Positions 63,144 through 64,000 of a stretch of DNA of 64,000 nt are shown piece by piece. Below the pieces are notes generated by a model. That model saw nothing but the letters and a program-made list of their open reading frames with translations, did not search any database and had not been told where the DNA came from. How positions within the stretch are numbered: position 1 is the first letter of the stretch; every line of letters starts with the position of its first letter. The position numbers were made by a program, and so were the translations under genes. Source of the DNA: Phycisphaerales bacterium (GTDB taxonomy: Bacteria; Planctomycetota; Phycisphaerae; Phycisphaerales; UBA1924); contig JAJDDF010000009.1 of assembly GCA_029260455.1 (NCBI GenBank), positions 1 through 64,000 on the forward strand, in the 5' to 3' direction.

Positions 63144-63306
63144 GGTTCACATTCCTTAGGTTCAGCAGCGTTTCGTTCATCTTCGAACAAGCATGCGGGT
63201 TCACGGTGAATACGGGCTGCTGCTGATGGCCCTGTATTCACCTTCTGTCCCGCAGCGGAAACGATTCTTCAGATTTCTCTCGACACCTACCAGAAGAAGG
63301 TGTCGT

Positions 63307-63684
63307 TTAGACGCGCCGGCGCTTTCGCGGGCGGCATCCATTGTGCGGTACCGGTGTGCGATCTTCGACTGCGGTCACGCGAATGCCCTGGGAAGAGATG
63401 CCGTTGACTGCGCTCTCGCGCCCACCGCCGGTGCCGGTGATGCGCACTTCGCACTCCATCATGCCCATCTTGCGAGCCTTTGAACCGCATGATTCGCCTG
63501 CGCGAGTTGCGGCAAAGGGCGTGCTCTTGCGCGACCCTTTGAAGCCCATGGTGCCCGCTGAATCCCAGCACAGTGTTTCACCGCCCGGGTCGGTGATGGT
63601 GATCATGGTGTTGTTGAAGGTCGCGCGAACGTGCGCGATCCCCTTGACAACATTCCTGCGAGCTTTGCGTTGCTTCTTCGCCAT
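63307..63684 (-). CDS. rpsK: 30S ribosomal protein S11
   Basis: A 125-aa S11. Family segments: [46 protein letters not shown] and [31 protein letters not shown]. It binds 16S rRNA in the platform. The gene is separated from rpsM by only three bases. Confidence 0.97.
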   Translation of the reverse strand: MAKKQRKARRNVVKGIAHVRATFNNTMITITDPGGETLCWDSAGTMGFKGSRKSTPFAATRAGESCGSKARKMGMMECEVRITGTGGGRESAVNGISSQGIRVTAVEDRTPVPHNGCRPRKRRRV

Positions 63685-63687
63685 GAA

Positions 63688-64000
63688 TTAACCCTTCACA
63701 CCCTTCTTGCCAGCCACTGTCTTCTTCTTGCCCTTGCGCGTGCGAGCGTTGCACTTTGTGCGTTGCCCGCGCGTCGGCAAGCCGCGACGATGCCGATCGC
63801 CTCGGTAGCACTTGATATCACGCAAGCGCTGAATGTTCTGTTGCACCTGACGACGAAGCGCACCTTCGACCAAGAACTCCTGATCAAGAAGCTGCGCAAT
63901 CTGTGCGACTTCGGTGTCGGTCAAGTCGTTGGAGCGTTTGGTCGGGTCCATGTGCAGACGCTCGAGGATGTCATCCGCGAGTTTCGGCCCGATGCCATGG
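63688..64000 (-). CDS. rpsM: 30S ribosomal protein S13, partial (5' end beyond window)
   Basis: The visible part is 103 residues: the reading frame continues upstream of the ATG at 63951 as [22 protein letters not shown] to the window edge. The S13 signature is [48 protein letters not shown]. The start is outside the window, so the feature runs off the end. It precedes rpsK in the same operon. Confidence 0.95.
   Translation of the reverse strand, partial: HGIGPKLADDILERLHMDPTKRSNDLTDTEVAQIAQLLDQEFLVEGALRRQVQQNIQRLRDIKCYRGDRHRRGLPTRGQRTKCNARTRKGKKKTVAGKKGVKG

Noticed and set aside
1-64000. CRISPR array
   Set aside because: No series of short identical repeats with regular spacers was seen.

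Overview
The window looks like a chromosomal segment of a Planctomycetota bacterium, most likely of the class Phycisphaerae. This is inferred from the mix of gene families, not from a marker-gene search. The base composition is GC-rich. There are many secreted proteins ending in a Pro-Gly-containing hydrophobic stretch plus an Arg cluster (PEP-CTERM-like). C-termini carry dockerin-like DxDGN repeats. The housekeeping genes are Gram-negative (kdsD, LptA/LptC-like), and the alpha operon has rpsK directly before rpoA with no rpsD.

Layout. 1-2.66 kb: an RHS-type secreted protein that stops prematurely, and a two-domain fibronectin-III-like lipoprotein. 2.69-9.48 kb: an accessory island with an unrecognised 371-aa protein, a DUF1232-like membrane protein, a ParB-like protein, a VirD4/TraG-like coupling ATPase, a polytopic membrane protein, two small proteins and a frameshifted large serine recombinase. 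The island ends 50 bp from a tRNA-Pro(GGG) gene, which suggests an integrated or decayed mobile element. 9.5-22.85 kb: core genes. These are a cytochrome P460-like lipoprotein, rpsB-tsf, a DUF2752 protein, two paired lipoproteins, a GT-B-like protein, the cdaA-cdaR c-di-AMP pair, mutY, rpsA and an unknown exported protein.

22.9-31.6 kb: a large HAF-repeat protein on the minus strand, then a metal-uptake operon (substrate-binding protein, ATPase, two permeases each fused to a DtxR-like domain), an Rrf2 regulator and a porin. 31.6-34.5 kb: polA. 34.7-40.6 kb: secreted and surface proteins, including a metzincin protease with cohesin-like and dockerin-like modules. 40.8-46 kb: glycosyltransferase, response regulator, SpoIIE-type phosphatase, VOC protein, YkgJ-like protein and another secreted protein.

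46.2-56.1 kb: a long, tightly packed minus-strand cluster, read in the order kdsD, LptA/C-like, GT2, BshC-like protein, a membrane-anchored protein, M24 peptidase, accB, accC. Most junctions are ATGA, GTGA or TAATG overlaps. It links envelope glycolipid export with fatty-acid initiation. 56.2-61.2 kb: scpA, a lipoprotein, an AlbA_2-domain protein that looks inserted, pheS and an exported VOC protein. 61.3-64 kb: rplQ, rpoA, rpsK and rpsM (cut by the window end), all on the minus strand.

No CRISPR array, rRNA or recognised riboswitch was seen. Function calls rest on motifs read by eye; no database search was possible.
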